Below, piece by piece: positions 35,093 through 43,477 of a stretch of DNA of 64,000 bases. The notes beneath the pieces were generated by a model. The model ran no database searches, had not been told where the DNA came from, and saw only the letters and a list, made by a program, of their open reading frames with translations. Origin of the DNA: CBDAQA01 sp965198865 (GTDB taxonomy: Bacteria > Planctomycetota > Phycisphaerae > Tepidisphaerales > Tepidisphaeraceae); assembly GCA_965198865.1 (NCBI GenBank), contig CBDAQA010000019.1, positions 39,543 through 103,542 of the forward strand. Reading direction: 5' to 3'. The first letter of the stretch is position 1. Each line of letters starts with the position of its first letter. The translations under genes were made by a program, and so were the position numbers.

Positions 35093-36355
35093 ATGAGCAA
35101 GCGTCGCGTCGTCATCACGGGCATGGGGGTCGTCACCTCTCTGGGCGAGACGGCCGACGTGATGTGGGACGCGCTCTGCTCCGGCCAGAGCGGCGTCAAG
35201 ACGGTGACCCGCTTCGACGTCACCAACTACCCGGTCAAGTTCGGTGCCGAGTGTACCGACTTCGACCTCACCAAGTACGCTGCCGAGGCCGCCAAGTACA
35301 CCGACGAGAAGCTGCAGCCCCGCCGGATCGACCGGTTCGGGCAGTTCGGCGTCGCCGCCAGCCTCACCGCCGTCGCCGACTCGGGCATCGACTTCACCCG
35401 GGAAGACACCCACCGCTGCGGCGTGCTGATCGGCTCGGGCATCGGTGGCATCGAGACGCTCGAGGAGCAGAACAAAATCCTCAACACCCGGGGCATCAGC
35501 CGGGTGAGCCCGTTCACCGTGCCCCGCCTGATGGTCAACGCCGCCAGCGGGAACGTGTCGATCATCTTCGGCATCCACGGCCCCAACACGGCCGTCGCCA
35601 CCGCCTGTGCCACCGGCAGCAACGCGATCGGCGACGCGGCCCGGTACATCCAGTTCGACATGGCCGACGTGATGATCGCCGGCGGCAGCGAGGCCGCGCT
35701 GTGCGAGTTGGGCATGGCCAGCTTCGTCGCCGCCCGCGCCCTGTCGACCCGCAACGACGCCCCCACCAAGGCCAGCCGGCCGTGGGACCGCGACCGCGAC
35801 GGCTTCGTCATGGGCGAGGGGGCCGGCGTCGTCGTGCTCGAGGAGTACGAGCACGCCAAGGCCCGTGGGGCCCGCATCTGGGCCGAGTTGATCGGCTACG
35901 GGATGAGCGGTGACGGCCACCACATCACCGCCCCGCCGGAGGATGGCCGCGGCGCGGCCCGCGCCATGCAGAACGCCCTGAAGGACGCCGGCATCTCGCC
36001 GGACCAGATCGACTACGTCAACGCCCACGGCACCAGCACCCCGCTGGGCGACGCGGCCGAGACGCGGGCGATCAAGACCGTCTTCAAGGACGGCGCGAAG
36101 CGGGTGCCGATCAGCTCCACCAAGAGCCAGCTCGGCCACAGCCTCGGCGCCAGCGGCGGCATTGAGGCGATCGTCGCGTCGCTGTCGGTGCACCGGAATA
36201 TGATCCCCCCGACGATCAACCTGGACAACCCCGACCCGGAGTGCGATCTCGACTACGTACCACACACGGCCCGCGAGCGGCGCGTCACGATCGCCATGAG
36301 CAACAGCTTTGGCTTCGGTGGGCACAACGCCACGCTCATCGTGCGGAAGGTGTAG
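35093..36355 (+). CDS. fabF: 3-oxoacyl-ACP synthase II (KAS II)
   Basis: FabF elongates acyl-ACP with malonyl-ACP. The 420 residues show the Cys-His-His triad: the nucleophile in VATACATGSNAIG, the first His in NAHGTSTPLGD and the second in KSQLGHSLGASG. The C-terminus SNSFGFGGHNATLI is typical. Start ATG 35093 begins MSKRRVVITGMGVVTSLG, the family N-terminus. It is the last gene of the cluster and is followed by a terminator. Confidence 0.97.
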   Translation: MSKRRVVITGMGVVTSLGETADVMWDALCSGQSGVKTVTRFDVTNYPVKFGAECTDFDLTKYAAEAAKYTDEKLQPRRIDRFGQFGVAASLTAVADSGIDFTREDTHRCGVLIGSGIGGIETLEEQNKILNTRGISRVSPFTVPRLMVNAASGNVSIIFGIHGPNTAVATACATGSNAIGDAARYIQFDMADVMIAGGSEAALCELGMASFVAARALSTRNDAPTKASRPWDRDRDGFVMGEGAGVVVLEEYEHAKARGARIWAELIGYGMSGDGHHITAPPEDGRGAARAMQNALKDAGISPDQIDYVNAHGTSTPLGDAAETRAIKTVFKDGAKRVPISSTKSQLGHSLGASGGIEAIVASLSVHRNMIPPTINLDNPDPECDLDYVPHTARERRVTIAMSNSFGFGGHNATLIVRKV

Positions 36356-36384
36356 CCCAAGGGTCCAATCCGACCACAAACGAC

Positions 36385-36424
36385 GAAGCCCCGGATGTAC
36401 GTCCGGGGCTTCTTTGTTGTGTTT
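36385..36424 (+). terminator. Rho-independent terminator after fabF
   Basis: An 11-bp stem (GAAGCCCCGGA with TCCGGGGCTTC, 36385-36412) is followed by TTTGTTGTGTTT. It starts 30 bp after the fabF stop and also lies 3' of the convergent msrA gene. Confidence 0.9.
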
Positions 36425-36447
36425 GCCTTGAGCGTCCGTGACAAGCC

Positions 36448-37209
36448 CTACGCGTGCGCGACCGCCCCGCGGCGCTTGCCGTTGCCGAAGTGGCACGACG
36501 CCTCGATGCCTCGGTGCGCGAAGTACTTCTGGTGGTAATCTTCCGCGGCGTAGAACGGGGCTGCGGCCACCACTTCCGTCACGATCGGCTTCGGGTAGTC
36601 GCCGGAGTTTTGCCGCTTCTCCAGCTCGGCCTCAGCCTGCTGCCGCTGCTCGTCCGAGTGGTAATAGACGCCGCTGCGGTACTGCGTGCCGACGTCCGGT
36701 CCCTGCCGGTTCAGCGTGGTCGGATCGTGATTCTCGAAGAACAGTTCCAGCAGCTGCTGGTAGCTGACCCGCGTGGGGTCGAATGTCACCTCCAGCGCCT
36801 CGGCGTGGTTCGTGCGACCAGTGCAGACCTGCTCGTATGTGGGGTCGACAGTGTCGCCGGAAGTGTATCCGACGCGCGTAGCGACCACGCCCGGGACGCG
36901 ACGGAACAGTTCCTCGACGCCCCAGAAGCACCCGGCGGCGAACGTGGCGACCTGCGTGTTGGCGGTGTTGGTAGGCATGCCCGATTGTAGGCGATCACCG
37001 GTGGCCCTGAGAAGTCGGTCGGCTCGCCACGCCTGTCGCAGGCTCATCAGCGGGACCAACAGCAGCACGGCGAACGTCAGCGGGTCGCGGTAGGGCCACG
37101 CGCCGCAGAACATCGACGTGCTGACGACCGCCAGGGCAAGCCACGCCCAGAAGTGCCAACGCGTGCGACGGCGAAGATCGTTCCAGGGGAGGTCGGCAGC
37201 GGTGAACAT
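36448..37209 (-). CDS. msrA: peptide methionine sulfoxide reductase A with N-terminal membrane segments
   Basis: The MsrA domain (about residues 85-245) reduces Met-S-sulfoxide. FAAGCFWGVEE holds the catalytic Cys; GYTSGDTVDPTYEQVCTGRT, FFENHDPTTLNRQGPDVGTQ and YHQKYF follow as in other MsrA proteins. The frame is open upstream and encodes two hydrophobic segments (WHFWAWLALAVVSTSMFCG and LTFAVLLLVPLMSL), so ATG 37209 would give a 253-residue membrane-tethered enzyme. The alternative start ATG 36978 gives a soluble 176-residue MsrA, but lacks a ribosome site. It follows the patatin gene after 4 bp. Confidence 0.88.
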   Translation of the reverse strand: MFTAADLPWNDLRRRTRWHFWAWLALAVVSTSMFCGAWPYRDPLTFAVLLLVPLMSLRQAWRADRLLRATGDRLQSGMPTNTANTQVATFAAGCFWGVEELFRRVPGVVATRVGYTSGDTVDPTYEQVCTGRTNHAEALEVTFDPTRVSYQQLLELFFENHDPTTLNRQGPDVGTQYRSGVYYHSDEQRQQAEAELEKRQNSGDYPKPIVTEVVAAAPFYAAEDYHQKYFAHRGIEASCHFGNGKRRGAVAHA

Positions 37210-37213
37210 CGGC

Positions 37214-38359
37214 TCATCTTAGGTCACGCGCCCCGGCGGTGCCGGCCGGCTCGGCCTCGGTCGGCGGACCGTCGTGCCACAGTCCCGCTCGACCGGCCGA
37301 CTCACCCTGCGCGTACCAGTCTCGTGTCCGTGCGGGATCGAACAGGGCTGGCACAAGCGGGGCCGCCGCGTCGCCCGGCGGTTGGCTGACCCAGTGAAAC
37401 CCGCACGAGGGGCGGTGGCCCGTGGCGACGCCCGCCACCTGGCGAACGCTCAACATCTCCACGGCACCGGCGAACAACGCGGCGCTGCGACCGCCGATGT
37501 CGGCGACGTTCGCGTCGATTGCCTGGGGCATCGCGCCGAGCCGACCGTTGAAGATCAGCCAAACCGTGGGCGACGCGCCGCTGCCGAGCATCGCGTCGTC
37601 CAGGAACACGGCCTGCCGCAGCCCGGCGTCCACGTGCAGGCCGCCGTCGATCTCGACCGGTGGGAACAGCACGGGGATGCTGGCCGCGGCCAGGAGGATC
37701 GCGCGGAAGCGATCGAGGCGAGCCGAATCGACCGTGCCGTCGAGGCCGACGGCCTCGGCCGCGAGGCGGCTCATCGGCCAGGTGACGAGCGCGCCGGTGT
37801 CCAAGTCGACCGTGGCGACGTACAGCCGCCGGCCGGCGGCGTGGGCGGCGGCGACGCGGCGGAGCGTGTCGGCCGTCACGTGGCGGGCGATCAGGTTCTG
37901 CAGCGGGGCCGTGTCGAACAGGGCATCGGGCGGGCCGCCGATGGGGCCGCGGAACACCTGGGCGTCGCGGGTGCTCAGGTAGACGTCGCGGAGCAGGGCA
38001 TCATCGCGCTCCTCGCCGAGGAACGCGAACGTGGCCATCAGGGCCCCGGTGCTGACGCCGGTGACGACGTCGAACACCGGTCGCCGAGGTCCGAGGACGG
38101 CGGTGCGCCATCCCGCGAGGACGCCGCAGCCGAATGCGCCGTGGGCGTCGCCACCCGACAGGACCAGCACGTTCGCCGGCGGGTGAACGGTGAACGCGGT
38201 AGCAAGATCATCGTGGAGCGCCCGCTCACGCTTGCTCGCCAGATCCGCCGCCAGCGCCCGCGACTGGGTGGGTGTCAGTCGGTCGAACGGCGAGGCGTCG
38301 CGCGCGACGCAGCCGGCGAACACCGCCACGAACATGAAATTGATCGCGACGGCGCGCAT
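37214..38359 (-). CDS. patatin-like phospholipase, predicted lipoprotein
   Basis: A 381-residue patatin. LSGGDAHGAFGCGV forms the Gly-rich oxyanion hole, GVSTGAL is the nucleophile elbow (G-x-S-x-G) and DGGLHVD carries the catalytic Asp. The N-terminus MRAVAINFMFVAVFAGCVAR has a lipobox (VFAGC), so it should be acylated and membrane-anchored outside the cytoplasm. It lies in a tight leftward series: HlyD-like adaptor, prenyltransferase-repeat protein, patatin, MsrA. A role in envelope lipid turnover is plausible. Confidence 0.88.
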   Translation of the reverse strand: MRAVAINFMFVAVFAGCVARDASPFDRLTPTQSRALAADLASKRERALHDDLATAFTVHPPANVLVLSGGDAHGAFGCGVLAGWRTAVLGPRRPVFDVVTGVSTGALMATFAFLGEERDDALLRDVYLSTRDAQVFRGPIGGPPDALFDTAPLQNLIARHVTADTLRRVAAAHAAGRRLYVATVDLDTGALVTWPMSRLAAEAVGLDGTVDSARLDRFRAILLAAASIPVLFPPVEIDGGLHVDAGLRQAVFLDDAMLGSGASPTVWLIFNGRLGAMPQAIDANVADIGGRSAALFAGAVEMLSVRQVAGVATGHRPSCGFHWVSQPPGDAAAPLVPALFDPARTRDWYAQGESAGRAGLWHDGPPTEAEPAGTAGARDLR

Positions 38360-38371
38360 CGGAGATCCCGC

Positions 38372-39619
38372 TCACCGGCACCGCAGCACGGTCATGATCG
38401 CGAACGCCGTCCCGTAGGGCTTGTGGTAGTCCCACATGGGGTAGTCCCACCAGCTGCCGTCGGGCTCCTGGTGAGGCAGGATCACGTCGAGCATCTGGCG
38501 AGCGTACGTCGCCTTGGCGTCGGGGCCGAGCAGCTCGATCAGGCGGGCGGCGTAGTAGTGGTCGAAGTAGTAGTAGTACCCGCTGGTCTGGTACCACGAC
38601 GTGTGCGGGATCGGCGTCTTCCGCCCGGCCTCGATGGCGGCGTGGTCGCGGAAGAAGAAGTCGAGCCCCTTGCGGCACGTCGCCGGGTCGGCCGTCGGGT
38701 CGGCCCACAGGCGCAGCGCGAAGTTGCTCGTCTGGGTCCGGCCCATCGCGCCGCGCGGCAGGTTGGCCGGGAGCGTGGGCAGGTACTTGTAGTCGACGCC
38801 GTACAGGTACGACCCGTTCGGCAGCCGCATGTCGTGCATCCGGCGCAGGCACCGGCCGACCATGTCGGTCGAGACGTCGAACCCCGCCCGCCTGGCGTCG
38901 AACAGCGCGACCAACCCCGCGGCCGTGCCGAAGCTGGTGCCGCCGCCGCTGGGCTGCTTGGTCTGGGCGTCGAAGTCGTAGTAGTCCCAGCCGCCGGTGT
39001 ACGACTCGTACTTGGCCATGCGGTCCAGCTGCGAACTGACCGCCACCCGCAGGCGCGGGTCAGTGCGCAGCCGCGGGTTGGCCATCGACTCGACGGACAA
39101 CGCCTGCACGACGTAGCAGTGGGCCCAGACGTTGTACAGCAGCTCGCTGTCGGCGCGTCGGACGGCGTCGGGGTGGTCGAGCAGGTACTGCAGGCCGCGG
39201 TCGTACGCCCTGCGCCCGTCGAAGCCGTGCCGCCCCGCTTCCCCCAGCGACATGACGCACAGGGCCGTGACGGCCGATCGGAACGCCTCGTGGCTGCCGG
39301 GGACGCTGACGGTGATCTCGTTGCCGTGGCTGACCGTCCCGGTGCCCCACGAGCCGTCGGCGTTCTGGTCGGCGACGAGGAAGGCCACGCCCTCAGCGGT
39401 GGCACGGTCAGGCGTGCGGGCGAACGTCGCCTGTGTGGTCGGGGCGGTCGACGGGCCAGCGGCAGCGGTGCCGAGCAGGAGGAAGAAGAGAGTGATCCAC
39501 GAAGGACACGAAGGGACACGAAGAGCTGAACTCGCCAAGTCCTCTGCTTCGTGTCCCTTCGTGTCCTTCGTGGATACCCGTATTGATGGTGTTTGCGGCG
39601 GATACGGCATTCGTGACAT
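38372..39619 (-). CDS. secreted prenyltransferase/squalene-oxidase-repeat protein
   Basis: The protein forms an alpha/alpha-barrel of the terpene cyclase type: QNADGSWGTG near residue 86 and QEPDGSWWDYPMWDY near the end are QW-like motifs, with other repeats such as RRMHDMRLPNGSYLYG between. No DxDD catalytic motif is seen, so cyclase activity is doubtful; related repeat proteins are common and uncharacterised in planctomycetes. The hydrophobic signal core (ITLFFLLLGTAAAG) begins only at about residue 43. The residues before it are encoded by the palindromic repeat at 39495-39575, so the true start is unclear; ATG 39619 or 39610 are the only ATGs ahead of it. Confidence 0.75.
   Translation of the reverse strand: MSRMPYPPQTPSIRVSTKDTKGHEAEDLASSALRVPSCPSWITLFFLLLGTAAAGPSTAPTTQATFARTPDRATAEGVAFLVADQNADGSWGTGTVSHGNEITVSVPGSHEAFRSAVTALCVMSLGEAGRHGFDGRRAYDRGLQYLLDHPDAVRRADSELLYNVWAHCYVVQALSVESMANPRLRTDPRLRVAVSSQLDRMAKYESYTGGWDYYDFDAQTKQPSGGGTSFGTAAGLVALFDARRAGFDVSTDMVGRCLRRMHDMRLPNGSYLYGVDYKYLPTLPANLPRGAMGRTQTSNFALRLWADPTADPATCRKGLDFFFRDHAAIEAGRKTPIPHTSWYQTSGYYYYFDHYYAARLIELLGPDAKATYARQMLDVILPHQEPDGSWWDYPMWDYHKPYGTAFAIMTVLRCR
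39495..39575. repeat. perfect 29-bp palindrome, CACGAAGGACACGAAG family
   Basis: Arms 39495-39523 and 39547-39575 are exact reverse complements over 29 bp, with a 23-nt loop. Each arm is a tandem of CACGAAGG-type units (ATCCACGAAGGACACGAAGG). The element overlaps the 5' end of the prenyltransferase-repeat gene, where it encodes STKDTKGHEA and LRVPSCPSW. Confidence 0.92.
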
Positions 39620-39650
39620 CCGTGCTATTCCTGGCCGTCTTTCTTCCGGG

Positions 39651-41102
39651 TTACGGCGTCGGCTTGCCCTGCGTGAGCACGACGTCGCCCTCTTTCAGGC
39701 CGGAGCAAACCTCGACCTGCTTGCCGTCGGTGCGGCCGAGCGCGACGGATCGGGGATCGTCCTTGCCGTCGGCGTGGACGATCGCCCTGCCGTGCCAGAC
39801 GGCCGTCGCGGGGACGAGCAGCAGCCCGTCTGCTGGCGGGACGTTGACGGCGACGGTCGCCAGGTAGCCGGGGACCAACCGGCGATCGACCGTCTGCAAT
39901 GCGACGGGGATGTCGACGGTGGCCGAGTCCTTGTCGCCGGACGCGAACGGGCAGGGCGGACCGCTCGTGCCGTCGTACGCCGCGCCGGGGACGGCCAATG
40001 GCGACACCGTGACGCGCGTGCCAACGGGGAGCAGCGTCAGCTTCGACTCGGGACAGGCGGCAATCGCCCTCAGCTTGCCGGGCTGGTAGACCGTCATCAG
40101 GACCGTGTCGGGCTGGACCTTCTGGTCGACGGCCAACTTCTTCGGGTCGACCGGTTGCCAGGCCCTGTGCTCGAACGACCCGAACACGACGACGCCGTCG
40201 ATCGGCGAGGTGACGGTGAAGGCCGCCCGGTCGCGCTTGAGGTCGGCCAGGTCGCGGTCGGCGGCGTCGGCGGCGGCGCGGGCGGCGATCAGGGCGGCGG
40301 CCCGGGCGACGCGCGACTGCGCCTGCGCCGCCTGCAGTTGGTCGACGGCCGACGCTTGGGCGGCGACGGCCGCGGTGAGGCCGTGGCGGTGGACGGCGGG
40401 GTCGTAGGTCGTCGCCCGGTCGGCGGCGGCCCGGTAGATCTCGTTGGTCGCCTTCGCCAGGTCCAGCGAGCGGACGGCGCGCTTGAGCACGATGTCGGCC
40501 GTCTGGCTGGTCAGGTCCTCGGACTTGTACATCTGCCGGAGCTGCGCGAGCTCGTCGGCGGCGTTGTCGACCGCCTCGCCGGCCTGCTTGGCCTCCAGGC
40601 CGCCGGCGAGCACGGCGGCGGGGCCATCGGTCTGGTCCCACCGCTTGAGGCCGGCGTCCGCGTCGGTCCACGCCTGTTTGGCCTGGTCCATGGCGATCGC
40701 GTCGGCCTTGTCGCCGAGCGTCACGTCGGCGTCGGCCTTGGTGAGGTTGGCCCTGGCGACCGCGCACGCCGACTCGGCGGCGGCGATCTGGCGGTCGACG
40801 GGATCGGTGTCCAAGGCCAGCAGCACGTCGCCCTTGGCAACCGTCGCGTCTGGGGAAACCGCCTTGCGAACGGTCAGGTCGCCCGAGTAGTGGCGGAGGG
40901 TGAAGCGAACCTCAAACGGGTCGATCGGCTCGAAGACGCCGTCGGCGTCGAACGAGAGGAGGAGGGTGCCGCGGTGGACGACCGTCGTGTCGGCCGCGGG
41001 GGCCGTGGACGGGGCGGCCGGCGCGGTCGTCAGGCCACCGCTGAACATCGCGGCCAGCACCCAGGCGCACGCGGTTCCGACGCGTCTGTCACAAACCGTC
41101 AT
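39651..41102 (-). CDS. HlyD/RND-type periplasmic adaptor
   Basis: A 483-residue adaptor. The signal peptide (MTVCDRRVGTACAWVLAAMF) is followed by the barrel-sandwich half SGDLTVRKAVSPDATVAKGD, a long Ala-rich coiled-coil hairpin (about residues 105-275), the returning lipoyl half TSPIDGVVVFG, and beta-barrel plus membrane-proximal domains ending GLKEGDVVLTQGKP. Such proteins link an inner-membrane pump to an outer channel. No pump gene is adjacent; downstream genes encode secreted envelope proteins. Start ATG 41102 is chosen over 41129 because it opens on the signal peptide. Confidence 0.86.
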   Translation of the reverse strand: MTVCDRRVGTACAWVLAAMFSGGLTTAPAAPSTAPAADTTVVHRGTLLLSFDADGVFEPIDPFEVRFTLRHYSGDLTVRKAVSPDATVAKGDVLLALDTDPVDRQIAAAESACAVARANLTKADADVTLGDKADAIAMDQAKQAWTDADAGLKRWDQTDGPAAVLAGGLEAKQAGEAVDNAADELAQLRQMYKSEDLTSQTADIVLKRAVRSLDLAKATNEIYRAAADRATTYDPAVHRHGLTAAVAAQASAVDQLQAAQAQSRVARAAALIAARAAADAADRDLADLKRDRAAFTVTSPIDGVVVFGSFEHRAWQPVDPKKLAVDQKVQPDTVLMTVYQPGKLRAIAACPESKLTLLPVGTRVTVSPLAVPGAAYDGTSGPPCPFASGDKDSATVDIPVALQTVDRRLVPGYLATVAVNVPPADGLLLVPATAVWHGRAIVHADGKDDPRSVALGRTDGKQVEVCSGLKEGDVVLTQGKPTP

Positions 41103-41195
41103 GTGAACCCCAGTCGTCCGAACGACCACCCCCGACTGGGACTACAAAGTAGCCGGCCGAGCGGCTCGCCGCCAGTTGATGGACCAACGAGCCGA

Positions 41196-41219
41196 GGCCC
41201 GGCGATGCGTCGCCGGGCC
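41196..41219 (-). terminator. hairpin after the desaturase gene
   Basis: A perfect 10-bp stem (GGCCCGGCGA and TCGCCGGGCC) with a TGCG loop lies 29 bp past the desaturase stop. No clear T tract follows on the minus strand, so termination efficiency is uncertain. Confidence 0.5.
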
Positions 41220-41247
41220 CCATTTGATCGTGAAGCGATGGATCAAG

Positions 41248-42417
41248 TTACATGGTCGGCGTGGGCCGACCCAGGTCGACGAGGTGCCGACCGTGCGAGG
41301 CGACGGCGGCCCAGAACGACTTGTGGACGTTGTACTGGATGCCGAACTCTGTGCAGGCGTCCTCGACCACCTTCGACAGGGCGGGGTAGTGGACGTGGCA
41401 GATCTTGTGGAAAAGGTGGTGCTCCACCTGGAAGTTGAGCCCGCCGAGGAAGTAGCACAGCAGCCAATTGCCGCGGGCGAAGTCAACCGTGGTCTTGATC
41501 TGGTGCTCGGCCCAGGGGGTCTCCATGTGGACGTGGGTCGCGTCGTCCACCACGGGAAGGGGGAACTCGGCCTCCTCGACCACGTGGGCCAGCTGGAACA
41601 CGACGCTCATCGTGACGCCGCTGACGAACGCGGCGATCAGGTAGACGCCGATGACCGGCCAGACGGTGTGCAGCAGGAGCATGGGGATGACGAACGCCAT
41701 GCACAGGAACACGGCCTTGCCGATGATGAACTCGACCAGTTGTCGACCCTTGGGCCGGGGGAGCCGGTGGTGGCCGAGCTTGCCCATGGCGATGTTGTAG
41801 TAGTCGTCGAACAGCTGCCACTTGACGGCCAGCAGGCCGTACAGGAACCACATGTAGATGCCCTGGAACCGGTGGAACGGCAGCCGGCGCTGGTTGGGGC
41901 TCATCCGGCCAAGAATGCCGACGTCGATGTCGTCGTCGTGGTCGTGGATGTTCGTGTAGGTGTGGTGGAAGGCGTTGTGCTTGAAGTCCCATACGTAGGA
42001 ACTGGCCCCCATCAGGTCGAGCGACTTGGCCATCAGGCGGTTGACCCACGGCCGGTCGGAGTAGGCCTTGTGCCCACCGTCGTGCTGGATGTTGAAGCCG
42101 ATGCACGCGACGGACATGCCCTGCAGCACGGCCAGCGGGATCACGAGCCACCAGTGGTGCGGCAGCGCCAGTAGTAGGGCATAGGCCCCGAAGAACCAGC
42201 CGAGCATGACGGCGGTCTTGGCGTACATCGAGGGGCAGTCGCGGCGGCGCTTGCCGGTGCGCTCGAAGTATGCGTCGACGCGGACGCGCAGCTCTCGGAG
42301 GAACCTGTCGCCGCCCTGAAACTTCAGCTTGGGCAGGCCGTTGTGGTCCGTCACGGCCGTGGGGTCGACGACGGCGGGGGCGGCGGCAGACGAAAGGGGT
42401 TGTTCCAGAGTGGTCAA
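41248..42417 (-). CDS. membrane fatty acid desaturase (front-end/acyl-lipid type)
   Basis: A 389-residue di-iron desaturase. The three His boxes are HDGGH (112-116), HNAFHH (147-152) and QVEHH (near 330). The Gln-initiated third box is typical of front-end (delta-5/6) desaturases, although no cytochrome b5 domain is present. Several hydrophobic segments surround the boxes (MLGWFFGAYALLLALP; VIGVYLIAAFVSGVTMSVVF). It would introduce double bases in membrane acyl chains, that is carbon-carbon double bonds, using electrons from ferredoxin or a similar donor. It lies upstream of the adaptor operon, separated by a hairpin. Confidence 0.92.
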   Translation of the reverse strand: MTTLEQPLSSAAAPAVVDPTAVTDHNGLPKLKFQGGDRFLRELRVRVDAYFERTGKRRRDCPSMYAKTAVMLGWFFGAYALLLALPHHWWLVIPLAVLQGMSVACIGFNIQHDGGHKAYSDRPWVNRLMAKSLDLMGASSYVWDFKHNAFHHTYTNIHDHDDDIDVGILGRMSPNQRRLPFHRFQGIYMWFLYGLLAVKWQLFDDYYNIAMGKLGHHRLPRPKGRQLVEFIIGKAVFLCMAFVIPMLLLHTVWPVIGVYLIAAFVSGVTMSVVFQLAHVVEEAEFPLPVVDDATHVHMETPWAEHQIKTTVDFARGNWLLCYFLGGLNFQVEHHLFHKICHVHYPALSKVVEDACTEFGIQYNVHKSFWAAVASHGRHLVDLGRPTPTM

Positions 42418-42514
42418 AGGCGATCCTCAAAAACCCGCTCACACACACACAAGGCGAGGCCGATCGAGGCCTGGCGGGACAACGGGTGGAGGGGCAAGAC
42501 CGCCGTTGTCGCCT

Positions 42515-42539
42515 GGGTCCGCCCCGGTCGGGCGGACCC
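42515..42539. repeat. short G/C hairpin between the PIN gene and the desaturase gene
   Basis: GGGTCCGCCC (42515-42524) and GGGCGGACCC (42530-42539) form a perfect 10-bp stem with a 5-nt loop. No T tract follows on either strand. It could be a weak terminator of the VapBC-like operon or another small palindromic repeat. Confidence 0.5.
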
Positions 42540-42597
42540 CTAGGATTCTACGTAACCATCCATACGCCGGCCAGCGCGGAATCGGTTCGAACACCTT

Positions 42598-43059
42598 TCA
42601 AATATCGACCCAAGCGGCGGCGGGGACGAAAAGTTGGATGTGCTTGGTGTTGGAGGTGGCGACGATCACGTCGTCGATGTTCCACCCGGCCGTCAGAACC
42701 TGGGCGGCGAGGATCACGTCGATGTCGAGCGCGGAGCGATCGGCAGTGGGTCGCCCGACACGGCGGACCTTGGCCCACAATTCGGCTGCGAGTGTCAGAG
42801 CGGGCGAGCCGAGCAATAACAGCCGATCCGACCCCTCGTTGACCAGCGCTTCCAGAAGGGCGAGATCAGCGGTGAGATCCAACCGAAGCAACTCCCGGCG
42901 CAGCTCGTAGAGAATGATTTCCGGGACGTAGAACCGCACCTGATTGAGCGAGTGCCGTAGGAACCACTCTTGGCTGGCGTCAGCCTCCGGGGTACCCGGG
43001 GAACGAACGAGGAGCCCCAGCGGCGTGGAGTCCAATATGACGATGCGGGGTCGCGACAT
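42598..43059 (-). CDS. PIN-domain protein, VapC-like toxin
   Basis: A 153-residue PIN-fold protein. The acidic residues expected for the metal site are visible: VILDSTPL (D), EIILYELRREL (E), DIDVILAAQ (D) and VATSNTKHI near the end. VapC toxins are endoribonucleases that cut tRNA or rRNA. It follows a small helical protein gene after 17 bp, a typical toxin-antitoxin arrangement (antitoxin first). Confidence 0.82.
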   Translation of the reverse strand: MSRPRIVILDSTPLGLLVRSPGTPEADASQEWFLRHSLNQVRFYVPEIILYELRRELLRLDLTADLALLEALVNEGSDRLLLLGSPALTLAAELWAKVRRVGRPTADRSALDIDVILAAQVLTAGWNIDDVIVATSNTKHIQLFVPAAAWVDI

Positions 43060-43076
43060 GAGAGGCTGGGTTCAGA

Positions 43077-43349
43077 TCAGCGTACGTCATCGGGATGTCG
43101 GTCCAGACTCTTCAGCAGTTCCTCAGTCAGCTGTCGGCGGCGTTCAAGTTCAACCGGATCGGTCGTTGCCTCCTCCCGCTGGCGACGCAGCAGCATCGCG
43201 ATGCCTGCATCGTGGGGGGCCCCGGCAAACCAGTTGGAAAGCCCATCCTCAACCAGTTGGACGGCAAGCTCGGTCGCGTCGACCCCACGCCGGCTCGCCT
43301 CTTCCCTCACGCGTCTCTCGGTGTTGTCCGCCAAGTTGATCGTCATCAT
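43077..43349 (-). CDS. putative VapB-like antitoxin
   Basis: A 90-residue protein starting MMTINLADNTERRVREEASR, which resembles a ribbon-helix-helix N-terminus (a strand, then EEASRRGVDATELAVQLVED as the helices). The charged C-terminus (RRQREEATTDPVELERRRQL) would wrap the toxin. ATG 43349 has GGAGG 6 nt before it. Position upstream of the PIN gene supports the antitoxin role; these proteins usually repress their own promoter. Confidence 0.7.
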   Translation of the reverse strand: MMTINLADNTERRVREEASRRGVDATELAVQLVEDGLSNWFAGAPHDAGIAMLLRRQREEATTDPVELERRRQLTEELLKSLDRHPDDVR

Positions 43350-43411
43350 CCTGAACCTCCGATGTCCGTCACTTGCCATTCTAATCGCCGCAGTTGCCCG
43401 AAGCCAAACGC

Positions 43412-43445
43412 ACCGGGGCCGCGACGTTGCCGTCGCGGCCCCGGT
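43412..43445 (-). terminator. terminator-like hairpin after fusA
   Basis: A perfect 15-bp stem (ACCGGGGCCGCGACG with its complement) and a 4-nt loop lie 32 bp past the fusA stop. Only a short TTT follows on the minus strand, but the stem is very stable. Confidence 0.7.
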
Positions 43446-43477
43446 TCAGCTTGCGATCAGGATCGGAAACGCCGCGG

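Noticed and set aside
34721..36496. A 591-codon frame antisense to acpP and fabF
   Set aside because: No recognisable protein; the fab genes on the other strand are certain.
42515..42539. Strong hairpin considered as a Rho-independent terminator
   Set aside because: No T tract on either strand; listed as a repeat instead.
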